Positions 15,587 to 23,499 of a stretch of DNA of 35,324 bases are shown piece after piece (the first letter of the stretch is position 1; every line of letters begins with the position of its first letter). The notes under the pieces were generated by a model. It was not told the origin of the DNA, ran no database searches, and saw only the letters and a list, made by a program, of their open reading frames with translations. Source of the DNA: UBA2330 sp049293015 (lineage in GTDB: Bacteria > Bacteroidota > Ignavibacteria > Tepidaquicellales > Tepidaquicellaceae); the NCBI GenBank assembly GCA_049293015.1, contig JBATSB010000155.1, forward strand, positions 1 to 35,324. Direction: 5' to 3'. The translations under genes were made by a program, and so were the position numbers.

Positions 15587-16297
15587 ATGAAAAAAAGAAT
15601 ATTCAAATCTGAAGACAGAGGAAGTGCTGATCATGGCTGGCTGAAGGCAAAACATTCATTTAGTTTTGCAAACTATCACGATCCGGAGAAAATACGTTTC
15701 GGAACATTGAGAGTTCTCAATGATGATATTGTTCAACCCAAAATGGGTTTCGGAAAACATCCTCACGATAATATGGAGATCGTGACCATTCCTCTGAAAG
15801 GTGAACTCGCTCATGAAGACAGTACAGGAAATAAAGAAGTTATAAAGCATAATGAAATTCAAATTATGTCTGCAGGCAGCGGACTGACTCATTCGGAGTT
15901 TAATAATTCAGACACTGAGGAAGTGAATTTACTTCAGATATGGGTATTCCCAAAAATAAAAGATATCGAGCCAAGATATGATCAGAAAATATTTGATCCT
16001 GCTGAAAGAAAAAATAAGATACATACAGTTGTCACTCCTGAAAAAAATGAAAATACTCTATGGATCAATCAGAATGCTTGTTTCTCACTTTCTGATACTG
16101 AAAAATATATTACTTTAAAATATGAAGTTAAATCTAAAGGTAATGGAGTTTATGTATTTGTCATTGAAGGTAATATTGAAATTGACGGAGAAGTATTAAA
16201 TAAAAGAGATGCAGTCGGGATAGAAGATGCAGATTCATTTGAAATAAATTTTTTAGAAAACAGTAAGGTATTATTTATAGAAGTTCCAATGAATTAA
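15587..16297 (+). CDS. Pirin family protein
   Basis: The 236-residue protein carries two cupin halves. The pirin metal site is intact: His58 and His60 in FGKHPHDNMEI, and His102 with Glu104 in LTHSEFNN, matching the human pirin ligands His56, His58, His101 and Glu103. A further pirin mark is SFSFANYHDPEKIRFGTLRV (from about residue 24). Bacterial pirins bind iron or other metals; some act as quercetin dioxygenases and others as redox sensors. The gene begins 2 bases after the yceI stop, so it is translated from the same message. The MarR-YceI-pirin-flavin reductase grouping recurs in Bacteroidota and points to a response to quinones or oxidants, which is an inference. Confidence 0.94.
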   Translation: MKKRIFKSEDRGSADHGWLKAKHSFSFANYHDPEKIRFGTLRVLNDDIVQPKMGFGKHPHDNMEIVTIPLKGELAHEDSTGNKEVIKHNEIQIMSAGSGLTHSEFNNSDTEEVNLLQIWVFPKIKDIEPRYDQKIFDPAERKNKIHTVVTPEKNENTLWINQNACFSLSDTEKYITLKYEVKSKGNGVYVFVIEGNIEIDGEVLNKRDAVGIEDADSFEINFLENSKVLFIEVPMN

Positions 16298-16348
16298 TAT
16301 AAAGATATTTTAAATTTTCATTGGAATTTATTATCATAAAATAAAAAT

Positions 16349-16906
16349 TTGAATAAATTGAAAGTACTTGGAATATCAGGCAGCTTAAGGGAAAAGTCAT
16401 TTAATACTGCATTAATAAAAAATGCATCAGAGCAGTCAAAAGAATTTTTGGACATTACAATATATGACATCAGTAAAATTCCCTTTTATAATCATGATCT
16501 TGAAAAGAATGGAATTCCTGACGAAGTAAAAAAATTTAAATCTGCGATCGCTGAATCTGATGCTTTGTTATTTGCTTTGCCTGAATATAATGCGTCAGTA
16601 ACTGGTGTAATAAAGAATGCAATTGACTGGGCTTCGAGATCGGTTTCACCTCTATTTGAAAAACCTATTGCAATAATGGGAGCCTCTGGCGGGCTCTCAG
16701 GAACAGCCGGAGCTCAGGCTCATTTCAGACACATTGCAGTTTCTGTGAATATGTTATGTATGAACAAACCTGCTATTCAGATCAGAAAAAGCAGCACTAT
16801 ATTTGATGAAAATCTTTTAATAAAAGATGAAGCTACAAATGAACTTTTGGATAAGTTTGTAAAAGCATTTGAAAGCTGGATTCTAAAATTTGCAAACAAA
16901 AATTAA
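16349..16906 (+). CDS. NADPH-dependent FMN reductase family protein
   Basis: The 185-residue flavodoxin-fold protein has the FMN phosphate loop GISGSLREKSFN (about 9-20), the flavin-ring loop LFALPEYNASVTGVIKNAIDW (split: ALPEYNASVTG, VIKNAIDWASR) and the late GASGGLSGTAGAQAHFR segment, characteristic of the NADPH_red (ArsH/ChrR/azoreductase-like) family. Such enzymes reduce quinones, azo compounds or chromate by two electrons with FMN and NAD(P)H. The frame starts at TTG (16349), with a second in-frame TTG nine bases later; no ATG is available before the conserved motif. It follows pirin by 51 bases and precedes the PIG-L gene by 12, fitting a quinone/oxidant detoxification role under MarR control. 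Confidence 0.92.
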   Translation: MNKLKVLGISGSLREKSFNTALIKNASEQSKEFLDITIYDISKIPFYNHDLEKNGIPDEVKKFKSAIAESDALLFALPEYNASVTGVIKNAIDWASRSVSPLFEKPIAIMGASGGLSGTAGAQAHFRHIAVSVNMLCMNKPAIQIRKSSTIFDENLLIKDEATNELLDKFVKAFESWILKFANKN

Positions 16907-16918
16907 TTAATATTTATT

Positions 16919-17623
16919 ATGAAAGTATTATATGTATTTCCGCATCCTGATGACGAATCATTCGGAGTTGCACATGCTATGTCAAAGCAATTAAGAGAAG
17001 GTCATGAAGTCTATCTTCTTACACTTACCAAAGGCGGTGCGACAAAACAGAGATTAAAATATAATTATTCTGTTGAAGAAATGGGTGAAGTACGATTTAA
17101 TGAAATGAAAAATGTTGAGAAAGTTCTTGGACTCACAGGTATGACAGTATTAGATCTGCCTGACAGTGGAATGAAGGAAATGAATCCGGATGTTATTGAA
17201 AAAGTAGTTGAAGATGAGATTTTGAAAATTAAACCTGATGTTATCGTTTCATATCCTGTCCATGGTATCAGCGGATTTCAGGATCATCTTGTGATGCATG
17301 CAGTTATAAAGTCAGTTTTTTGCCGATTAAGAAAAGAACATAAGTTCCTAAAAAGATTAGCGTTCATTACAGTGACAAAAGAGGATTCGGATGTTTCAGA
17401 ATTTTTTAAACTTAGTTTTTCAACAGAAAATGAAATTGACTGTGTGATAGAAACGGAAGATTCTGATATTCAAAAAGCTATTGATTCATTAGATTGTTAT
17501 GTTACATTTTCTGAAACTATTGAAAAAAGCGGGATTAAAAATTTCATAAAACATAAAGTAAATTTTGAAATATTTCAGGAAGTTCATGATCCGGTTTTAA
17601 AAAGCTTGTTTGAAAATCTGTAG
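16919..17623 (+). CDS. PIG-L (LmbE-like) family deacetylase
   Basis: The 234-residue protein has the zinc motif HPDDE at 9-13 near the N-terminus and the second metal segment SYPVHGISGFQDHLVMHAVI (about 111-130), with His123 and His127 likely to complete the site. PIG-L enzymes hydrolyse N-acetylglucosaminyl groups on substrates such as GlcNAc-phosphatidylinositol, mycothiol or bacillithiol precursors, and many modify sugars of unknown pathways. Its position behind the redox genes makes a BshB-like bacillithiol step an attractive idea, since Bacteroidota make bacillithiol, but the sequence alone does not prove it and no bshA or bshC is in the window. It starts 12 bases after the reductase stop. 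Confidence 0.88.
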   Translation: MKVLYVFPHPDDESFGVAHAMSKQLREGHEVYLLTLTKGGATKQRLKYNYSVEEMGEVRFNEMKNVEKVLGLTGMTVLDLPDSGMKEMNPDVIEKVVEDEILKIKPDVIVSYPVHGISGFQDHLVMHAVIKSVFCRLRKEHKFLKRLAFITVTKEDSDVSEFFKLSFSTENEIDCVIETEDSDIQKAIDSLDCYVTFSETIEKSGIKNFIKHKVNFEIFQEVHDPVLKSLFENL

Positions 17624-17651
17624 AGTTAAAAATAATTTATTTTGATTTTGA

Positions 17652-17668
17652 TTAATCTTACAGATTAA
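17652..17668. terminator. Weak hairpin between convergent genes
   Basis: TTAATCT-TAC-AGATTAA is a perfect 7-bp stem between the PIG-L and YcaQ-like stops, with T-rich flanks on the plus strand. It is short and AT-rich, so it is only a possible terminator. Confidence 0.3.
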
Positions 17669-17682
17669 ATTTATTATGAATA

Positions 17683-18822
17683 TTACATCCATTCAACTCT
17701 TTCACAACCGGTAAATCCAGCATACTTCAGTAATACAGAATTTAATTTTTTTATTTGAGTGCTGCTGAGATTTAAAGCATTCTCACAATAAAAATTATTA
17801 ACTTTCAGCGTCTTAATTTTTCTATCGGATTTCATGTCTATCCTTCCTATGAATTTGTTATCATAAAGTACCGGCATCGAAAAGTATCCATATCTCCGTT
17901 TAGTTTGAGGCACATAACATTCTAGCTGATAATCAAAATTAAAAATATGTTTAATTCTTTCTCTTTGGATAATCAGGTTATCAAATGGCGATAAAATTTT
18001 TAATCCTGATTTGTCTGAAATATTCATATTCAATAATTCAGGTTTAGAATAATAGTTTATTGAATTTACACCATTTATTGTAATTTCACAGATCTGTTTA
18101 TCTTCTAATAATTCATTTAGAACATCTGAAAATACATTCTTGTCATTCCTTTTCAGGTAAGTCATTTCTTTTCCGGAAATTATTCCATTTGCTTTTATTG
18201 AAGATAAAATTAAATATTTATAGTATTCTTCTTTTGTTGGAATAGAATCATCAATGTCAAATGGTAAAACTCTTTCGGTAAGGTCATAGACTTTTTGAAA
18301 ACCTATACGCTCTCTTACCATCAGTTCTCCTGAAAAAAATAAAAATTCAAGAGCCTCTTTTGCCGGCTTTCTGTTCCACCAGCCGGAAGTACCAGTTCTT
18401 TTATCTTCAAAATCTCTTGACATTAGAGCTCCTTCAGATCTAATTCTGTCTTTTACATATTTAAGTAAGCGATTATTATTTTTTTTAAATGAACCATATC
18501 TTTCGATATAATAGTTCTTAAATATCATAGAATATCTGTAATCATGCATAGGAAGTATAGCAGCAGCATGACTCCAGTATTCAAATATCTTCTTTTCCAA
18601 AAATAATTTATTAATTATATCTTTGTCAAAATTTCCGGTTCTTGACCATATAATATGATTAACAGATCTTTCAGTTACAGATATTGTATCTATCTGAATG
18701 TAACCAAGCTGAGAAATGATTTTTAAAATTGAGTCTTTCGAACCATTCAGATCAGAATTTAATAATAACTGATTCTTAAGAATTATTTTTATAGCATCCT
18801 TTTTTGCAATCACTAAGTTCAT
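17683..18822 (-). CDS. YcaQ/AlkX-like winged-helix DNA glycosylase family protein
   Basis: The 379-residue protein belongs to the HTH_42 (DUF1006) family of tandem winged-helix proteins. The key motif is Gln43-Ile44-Asp45 in LGYIQIDTISVTERS, the Q-phi-D form typical of the AlkX (YcaQ) branch; the AlkZ branch has Q-phi-Q. Further marks are WSRTGNF, FEYWSHAAAILPMHDYRY, GTSGWWNRKPAKEALEFLFF, ILSPFDNLIIQRERIK and DYQLECYVPQTKRRYGYFSMP. Characterised relatives unhook interstrand DNA crosslinks or remove bulky alkylated bases. The gene lies downstream of a MerR gene on the same strand, with a 14-bp hairpin between them. Family placement is firm; the lesion is inferred. Confidence 0.88.
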   Translation of the reverse strand: MNLVIAKKDAIKIILKNQLLLNSDLNGSKDSILKIISQLGYIQIDTISVTERSVNHIIWSRTGNFDKDIINKLFLEKKIFEYWSHAAAILPMHDYRYSMIFKNYYIERYGSFKKNNNRLLKYVKDRIRSEGALMSRDFEDKRTGTSGWWNRKPAKEALEFLFFSGELMVRERIGFQKVYDLTERVLPFDIDDSIPTKEEYYKYLILSSIKANGIISGKEMTYLKRNDKNVFSDVLNELLEDKQICEITINGVNSINYYSKPELLNMNISDKSGLKILSPFDNLIIQRERIKHIFNFDYQLECYVPQTKRRYGYFSMPVLYDNKFIGRIDMKSDRKIKTLKVNNFYCENALNLSSTQIKKLNSVLLKYAGFTGCERVEWM

Positions 18823-18879
18823 CTATTTGAGCGGAATGTATAATTATAGAAATGGATTTACAGGTCACTGGACTTTATG

Positions 18880-18914
18880 GATATAGTGCTTATGTGAAAT
18901 ATAAGCACTATATC
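18880..18914 (-). terminator. Perfect 14-bp hairpin between merR and the YcaQ-like gene
   Basis: GATATAGTGCTTAT and ATAAGCACTATATC pair perfectly across a 7-base loop, 10 bases past the merR stop. On the transcribed minus strand no U-run follows, so it could be a weak or factor-assisted terminator, or an RNA processing or stability element. Confidence 0.5.
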
Positions 18915-18924
18915 TTTAAAGCGG

Positions 18925-19377
18925 TTAGGATATATCTTTTAAAAGATTAGTTAAGAAAGATCTTAACTGGATAAGATCATCTTTGAGGTTAGGATTTTTA
19001 GTTATGTTTTCGGTTTCCTCAGATTCAGAAGATAAAGGTTCAAACAAGCTCATTTCACTTCCATGTCTGACGGAATTGCCTTCACGTGGGTTTGAAACCG
19101 GTCTTGTATTTTCATGTTCATCTTTCTGATAATAATTTTTTAAATGTTGCTTAGCTCCTTCGATGGTATATTTTTCTTCCCGAAGTAATTTTTTAATGTT
19201 CAGAATCAGCTTGATGTCTTTGTTTGTATAGACTCTGTTTCCGGCAAGATTTTTAGCCGGTCTGAGCATTTCAAATTCTGTTTCCCAGTATCTCAGAACG
19301 TATTGCTCAAGTTCTATTATTCTACTTACTTCACTGATAGAATAATATAGTTTTTTCATTGCAAAATTCTTTTTCAT
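18925..19377 (-). CDS. MerR family transcriptional regulator
   Basis: The 150-residue protein has an N-terminal MerR winged helix: MKKLYYSISEVSRIIELEQYVLRYWE (from residue 7), then MLRPAKNLAGNRVYTNKDIKLI and KKLLREEKYTIEGAKQHLKNYY. After residue 85 comes a polar linker with no effector domain and a short C-terminal helix. There are no metal-binding cysteines, so metal sensing is unlikely. Short MerR proteins of this shape occur widely in Bacteroidota with unknown signals. The start is either the ATG at 19377 or the one at residue 7 (19359); both fit the upstream candidate promoter. It is divergent from the amidohydrolase-like gene (148-base gap) and precedes the YcaQ-like gene. Confidence 0.9.
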   Translation of the reverse strand: MKKNFAMKKLYYSISEVSRIIELEQYVLRYWETEFEMLRPAKNLAGNRVYTNKDIKLILNIKKLLREEKYTIEGAKQHLKNYYQKDEHENTRPVSNPREGNSVRHGSEMSLFEPLSSESEETENITKNPNLKDDLIQLRSFLTNLLKDIS

Positions 19378-19395
19378 TATAGTTAATTATTTGCG

Positions 19396-19426
19396 TAAAA
19401 ATATGTATATAGATTATATTATGCAA
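19396..19426 (-). promoter_or_regulatory. Candidate promoter for merR
   Basis: Read on the minus strand: TTG (19426-19424), exactly 20 bases, then TATTTTTA (19403-19396), 7 of 8 against TAnnTTTG. The implied leader to the first ATG is about 15 bases. Confidence 0.5.
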
Positions 19427-19525
19427 TACCAATGTTAAATATCTTTACTTTAAAGAGGTTATGTAATGTATTTAATTATTTGATTGATTTAGTTAGTTTT
19501 ACTGAATTTAAAACCAACTATATAA

Positions 19526-21229
19526 ATGAGAAAATTAATAAATCGCTTTTCAATTTTACTTATCTTTACGGCAATGCTGATATTTAGCGGATGTTCCGAA
19601 AAGCCGGATGTAATGTATATAAACGGAAAGATCTATACGATGAGCAATGATAATAAGGTAGTGGAAGCTGTAGCAATAAAAGAAGGCAAGATAATGGAAA
19701 CAGGAACTACAAAAGACCTGACTGATAAATACGAGCCAGAAGAAACTATTGATCTGAAAGGTGCAACTGTACTTCCAGGTTTTACTGATTCGGAGGGTTC
19801 AATTATTGAGTTTGCAAAGAACCTGAATTATATAAATCTGTCTTATGCAAAGAGTCTTGATGAGATAAAACAGCTAATTATTGAGAGAACCAAAATTGCT
19901 TCTGAAGGAGAATGGATTGGAGGATATGGATATAATGAATCTGTCTTTACAGATGATGATTATGCAAAATTTGATAAAACTTTTTTGGATCAGATTGCAC
20001 CAAATTTTAATGTGTTTATAGTAAATGGTACATTTTCCACTGCGCTTTTAAACAGCAGAGCGTTGAGAGTATTGACGATTACAAAAGATACAAAAGCTCC
20101 TGGTAACGGTGAAATATTTGTTGATGAGAACGGAGAACTTACGGGACTTCTTTTTAATGATGCAATTAATATTGTAAAAGACAATATGCCCGGTCTTTTA
20201 AAAAGTGAAATGATTAAAAGAGTCGAGACAGGCGTGCAGGAAATTTTAAAATATGGTATTACAGAAGTACATGACAGAAGTATAGGAGAAGAAGGAATAG
20301 AAATAATCAAGGAACTGATCGACGGCAATAGATTTCCTTTGAGAGTGTATGCGGTCTTATCTGGAGAAGAAACTACATTAGTCGATCTTTATCTAAATAA
20401 AGGTATTGAAGTCGGATATAAGGATCATTTAACAGTAAGAGCTATTACTGTAGATTATGACGGGCTATTGATCAATCAAAAAGCAGTTCTGTTTGAAGAT
20501 TACAAAAATGAACCTAAAAAAAGTCTTCCGTACCTGTCAGAAGATGAAATCATAAATATTTTTAATAAAGCTGCAGATAAAAAATTTCAGTTTTCTATAA
20601 AAGCAGTAGGTGATAAAGCTGTAAACAGTTCATTAAATTTAATTGAAAGAGTTTCAAAAGAAAAAAATCTGTCAGAAGCAAGAACTGTGCTGGAGTTTTG
20701 TGAAGTATTAGATGCAAAAGATATATCAAGATTTGGTGAATTAAAAGTAATTCCGTCGGTCAGACCTGATGTTACAATTACAGATCTTCAGATCACCGAA
20801 GAGTTAGTAAATGCAGAGACACTTAAGAAGATTGGACTATGGAATTCATTGTTAAAATCTTCAGGTATGCTGGTATCAGCATCTGATTTTCCGATGCAGC
20901 AGATAAATCCGTTTGTTCAGTTATATTATCTTACAACAAGACAAAGGACTGACACATTAAAGATACAGGGCATTAATACTGATCAAAAAATAAGTTTACT
21001 TGATGCTGTAAAATCTTACACTGTTTGGCCTGCCTATGCAGCATTTGAAGAAAATCTTAAAGGGACTATAGAGAAAGGAAAATTTGCAGATATGATCGTG
21101 ATCTCAAAAGACATTTTCAATTCTGATAGTAAAGAACTTCTAAATACAAAAGTAATCAGAACAATTTTGAGCGGCAGGATAGTATATGAAGATAAAAATT
21201 TATTGAGTTCATTAAATGACGGAAAATAA
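19526..21229 (+). CDS. Amidohydrolase (YtcJ-like) family lipoprotein lacking the metal-binding histidines
   Basis: The 567-residue protein has a lipobox (IFSGC, Cys23) and the layout of amidohydrolase family 3: an N-terminal beta-sandwich start (VMYINGKIYTMSNDNKVVEAVAI, read as VMYINGKIYTM), GATVLPGFTDSEGS, KAVGDKAV, LEFCEVLDAKDISRFGELKVIPS (short: LEFCEVLDAKDI), SASDFPM and a C-terminal GTIEKGKFADMIVISKD. In active members the first strand reads D-x-H-x-H and later ones read H-A-x-G-D and I-E-H-A. Here they are Glu90/Ser92, Lys359 and Phe391; only Asp454 remains. It should therefore bind no metal cluster and be inactive as a hydrolase. The frame is long and intact, so it is not a decaying pseudogene. 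It overlaps prmC by 14 bases. Confidence 0.85.
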   Translation: MRKLINRFSILLIFTAMLIFSGCSEKPDVMYINGKIYTMSNDNKVVEAVAIKEGKIMETGTTKDLTDKYEPEETIDLKGATVLPGFTDSEGSIIEFAKNLNYINLSYAKSLDEIKQLIIERTKIASEGEWIGGYGYNESVFTDDDYAKFDKTFLDQIAPNFNVFIVNGTFSTALLNSRALRVLTITKDTKAPGNGEIFVDENGELTGLLFNDAINIVKDNMPGLLKSEMIKRVETGVQEILKYGITEVHDRSIGEEGIEIIKELIDGNRFPLRVYAVLSGEETTLVDLYLNKGIEVGYKDHLTVRAITVDYDGLLINQKAVLFEDYKNEPKKSLPYLSEDEIINIFNKAADKKFQFSIKAVGDKAVNSSLNLIERVSKEKNLSEARTVLEFCEVLDAKDISRFGELKVIPSVRPDVTITDLQITEELVNAETLKKIGLWNSLLKSSGMLVSASDFPMQQINPFVQLYYLTTRQRTDTLKIQGINTDQKISLLDAVKSYTVWPAYAAFEENLKGTIEKGKFADMIVISKDIFNSDSKELLNTKVIRTILSGRIVYEDKNLLSSLNDGK

Positions 21230-22115
21230 TACTAAGGAGAAAAATAGTTTTATAACCGTCCTGGAAGTTCTTAAAAAAGCAATTGTTGATCTTGATAAAA
21301 ATAATATAATTGATGCCAGGTTAAATGCAGAATTACTTCTTTGTAATGTAATGAACTGTAAAAGACTGGATCTTTATGTGAACTATGAAAAGCCGGTTAA
21401 ACCATCGGAGGAGAATGAGTTTAGGAAATTAATTTTGAGAAGGATCAGTAATGAACCGATTCAATATATTCTGGGTAAGACGAATTTTTTTGGTTATGAT
21501 ATAACTCTTGACAGAAATGTATTGATACCCAGACAGGAAACTGAATTACTTGTTGAAAGAGTATTGGAAGACATTTCATCAAGCGAAAAAAAATCTGTCA
21601 GCATTTTTGAAATAGGGACGGGTTCGGGTTGTATAGTTATAGCACTTTCCAAAAGGTTAAGCGAGCTAAATATTTTGTATGAATTATTCTCAATAGATAT
21701 ATCTGAAAAAGCACTTATTACAGCAAAAAAAAATCTGGAATTAAACGGAATTAGCGGAGAAAATATTACGCTTTACTGTAAAGACGTTTTTGATATTCCT
21801 AAACTAAAAAAAAAATATGATTACATTGTCTCAAATCCGCCATACATTTCGATGAATAACTATCAAGCACTGCCTGAAGAGATTAGAAATTATGAACCAA
21901 AGAATGCTTTGACTGATGATAAAAATGGATTGAATTTTTTTAACAAGATATTTGAAATTTTTAGTGACAGTGAATTTTCAGGTAAAATGTTTTGTGAGAT
22001 CGGTTACGGACAAAAAGAAAGTCTTGAGGTCTTATTAAAAAAGTATGAGATAATGAAATATAAATTTTATAAAGATTACAGCAACATTTTCAGAATATTA
22101 AAAGCTGAAAAATGA
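21216..22115 (+). CDS. prmC: Peptide chain release factor N5-glutamine methyltransferase
   Basis: PrmC (HemK) methylates the glutamine of the GGQ motif in release factors RF1 and RF2 with S-adenosylmethionine, improving translation termination. The 299-residue protein has the N-terminal helical domain with RISNEPIQYILGKTNFFGYD (about 75-95), the start of the SAM domain in VLIPRQETELLVE, the SAM loop EIGTGSGCIVIALSK and the catalytic NPPY with Asn207 in SNPPYIS. Length fits the family. The ATG at 21216 lies 14 bases inside the previous gene, and the TGA overlaps the next ATG (ATGA at 22112-22115), implying coupled translation. Confidence 0.96.
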   Translation: MTENNTKEKNSFITVLEVLKKAIVDLDKNNIIDARLNAELLLCNVMNCKRLDLYVNYEKPVKPSEENEFRKLILRRISNEPIQYILGKTNFFGYDITLDRNVLIPRQETELLVERVLEDISSSEKKSVSIFEIGTGSGCIVIALSKRLSELNILYELFSIDISEKALITAKKNLELNGISGENITLYCKDVFDIPKLKKKYDYIVSNPPYISMNNYQALPEEIRNYEPKNALTDDKNGLNFFNKIFEIFSDSEFSGKMFCEIGYGQKESLEVLLKKYEIMKYKFYKDYSNIFRILKAEK

Positions 22116-22570
22116 TTGCTGCTATTCAGAGAGTATCTAATGCTGAAGTAAAAATAGAAGATAAAGTGCACAGCAGTATAGGACCGGGCTTATTGGTATT
22201 CCTCGGGATCAGAAAAGGTGATACGGAAAGTGAATTAAAATATATAGCAAGGAAATTAACCGAGATAAGAATTTTTGCTGATGAAAATGATAAGATGAAT
22301 TTAAATATTAAAGACATAAATGGTGAGATCATGCTAATTTCACAGTTCACACTTTGCGCTGACACTCAGAAGAGCGGAAACAGACCGAGTTTTACTTTAG
22401 CAGAGACTCCTGAAATTGCAGAAATTTTATATGAGAAAACTAAATCTGAATTAGCTAATTTATACAGTTCCGAAAAAATTAAGAGCGGTGTCTTCGCAGC
22501 AAAGATGGATATTTCTTTGACAAATCTTGGACCTGTTACAATTTTACTTGAAAAAAATAATAATGAATAA
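22112..22570 (+). CDS. dtd: D-aminoacyl-tRNA deacylase
   Basis: Dtd removes D-amino acids (and glycine from tRNA-Ala) wrongly attached to tRNA. The 152-residue protein is full length and has the two family motifs that form the active site across the dimer: SQFTLCADTQKSGNRPSF (about 76-93) and NLGPVTI near the C-terminus (about 138-144). It starts within the prmC stop (ATGA) and its 3' end overlaps the next gene by 8 bases. Sharing a transcript with prmC places two translation-fidelity enzymes together. Confidence 0.97.
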   Translation: MIAAIQRVSNAEVKIEDKVHSSIGPGLLVFLGIRKGDTESELKYIARKLTEIRIFADENDKMNLNIKDINGEIMLISQFTLCADTQKSGNRPSFTLAETPEIAEILYEKTKSELANLYSSEKIKSGVFAAKMDISLTNLGPVTILLEKNNNE

Positions 22571-23483
22571 TAGAGTTTACATTATAGCTGCAGGAAAAGT
22601 TGGATCTGCATTTGCATTTGAATTAAGTGCTATCGGTTACCACGTGAATTTTTTAACAGACAGGAATCCTGATAATCTGGAAAAAGTATCAAAAAAATTA
22701 ATCCCACTGGTCTCTTCTGAAACAGTTGATAAAAATTTCATTGAGGCTTCTGATATAATTTTTATCTGCGTACAGGACAGATTTATAAAAACTGTTTTAA
22801 AAGAAATTTCTGATTCAGGAGCAGATACTTCCGGTAAATATTTTATACACACATCAGGGTCAGAATCATCTGCCCTTTTTTTAAATGAAAATTTTAAGGA
22901 AAGTTTTACCGGCTCTATGCATCCTATTCAGACATTTGATTCTGTAAGTACTGAGAATAATCATCTGCTTTCTAAGATTTATTTTGGAATAGAAGGAGGC
23001 AAGGATTGTATAGAATTAATTAAAGCTATTGCAAAAGAGCTTGAATCAAATATACTGGAAATTCCTGCTGATAAAAAATTTCTTTATCATTCAGCCTGCG
23101 TAGTTTCTTCAAATTTTCTTGTAACGCTGATGAACATATCAGCGGAGTTACTTGGATCTATCGGCATTGACAAAAGTATTTCTTTTGAGATCTTTAAACC
23201 AATTGTAAAAAACACAATTGAAAATATTTCTGAAAGCGGACTGGTAAATTCTCTGACTGGTCCTTTTGAAAGAAATGATATTGAGACAATTTCCAATCAT
23301 TTAAATTCTATATATAAAGAGCTTCCATCACTTATACCATTTTATACTTTACTCGGTATGGAAACTGTTAAAGTTGCTTTTAAAAAGGAGTCAATAAATC
23401 TGAACAATGTTATCTCAATGCTTGACCTCATGAATAGCTATGTTGTAAATGAAGTAAAGACTGATAAAAATAAAATTAATTAA
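22563..23483 (+). CDS. Rossmann-fold and DUF2520 domain protein
   Basis: The frame opens at ATG 22527 inside dtd, but ATG 22563 is preferred because it begins directly with the first strand of the Rossmann fold (MNNRVYIIAAGKVGSAFAFEL, read as NNRVYIIAAGKVGSAF), giving 306 residues. The N-terminal half binds a dinucleotide (GxGxxG-like AAGKVGSAF). The C-terminal half is DUF2520, with SMHPIQTFDS, then HSACVVSSNFLVTLMN and LTGPFERNDIETISNHL, resembling 6-phosphogluconate/ketopantoate reductase helical domains. It is probably an NAD(P)-dependent oxidoreductase; the substrate is unknown. It overlaps dtd by 8 bases. Confidence 0.88.
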   Translation: MNNRVYIIAAGKVGSAFAFELSAIGYHVNFLTDRNPDNLEKVSKKLIPLVSSETVDKNFIEASDIIFICVQDRFIKTVLKEISDSGADTSGKYFIHTSGSESSALFLNENFKESFTGSMHPIQTFDSVSTENNHLLSKIYFGIEGGKDCIELIKAIAKELESNILEIPADKKFLYHSACVVSSNFLVTLMNISAELLGSIGIDKSISFEIFKPIVKNTIENISESGLVNSLTGPFERNDIETISNHLNSIYKELPSLIPFYTLLGMETVKVAFKKESINLNNVISMLDLMNSYVVNEVKTDKNKIN

Positions 23484-23499
23484 TTAATAAATTCTTTTC

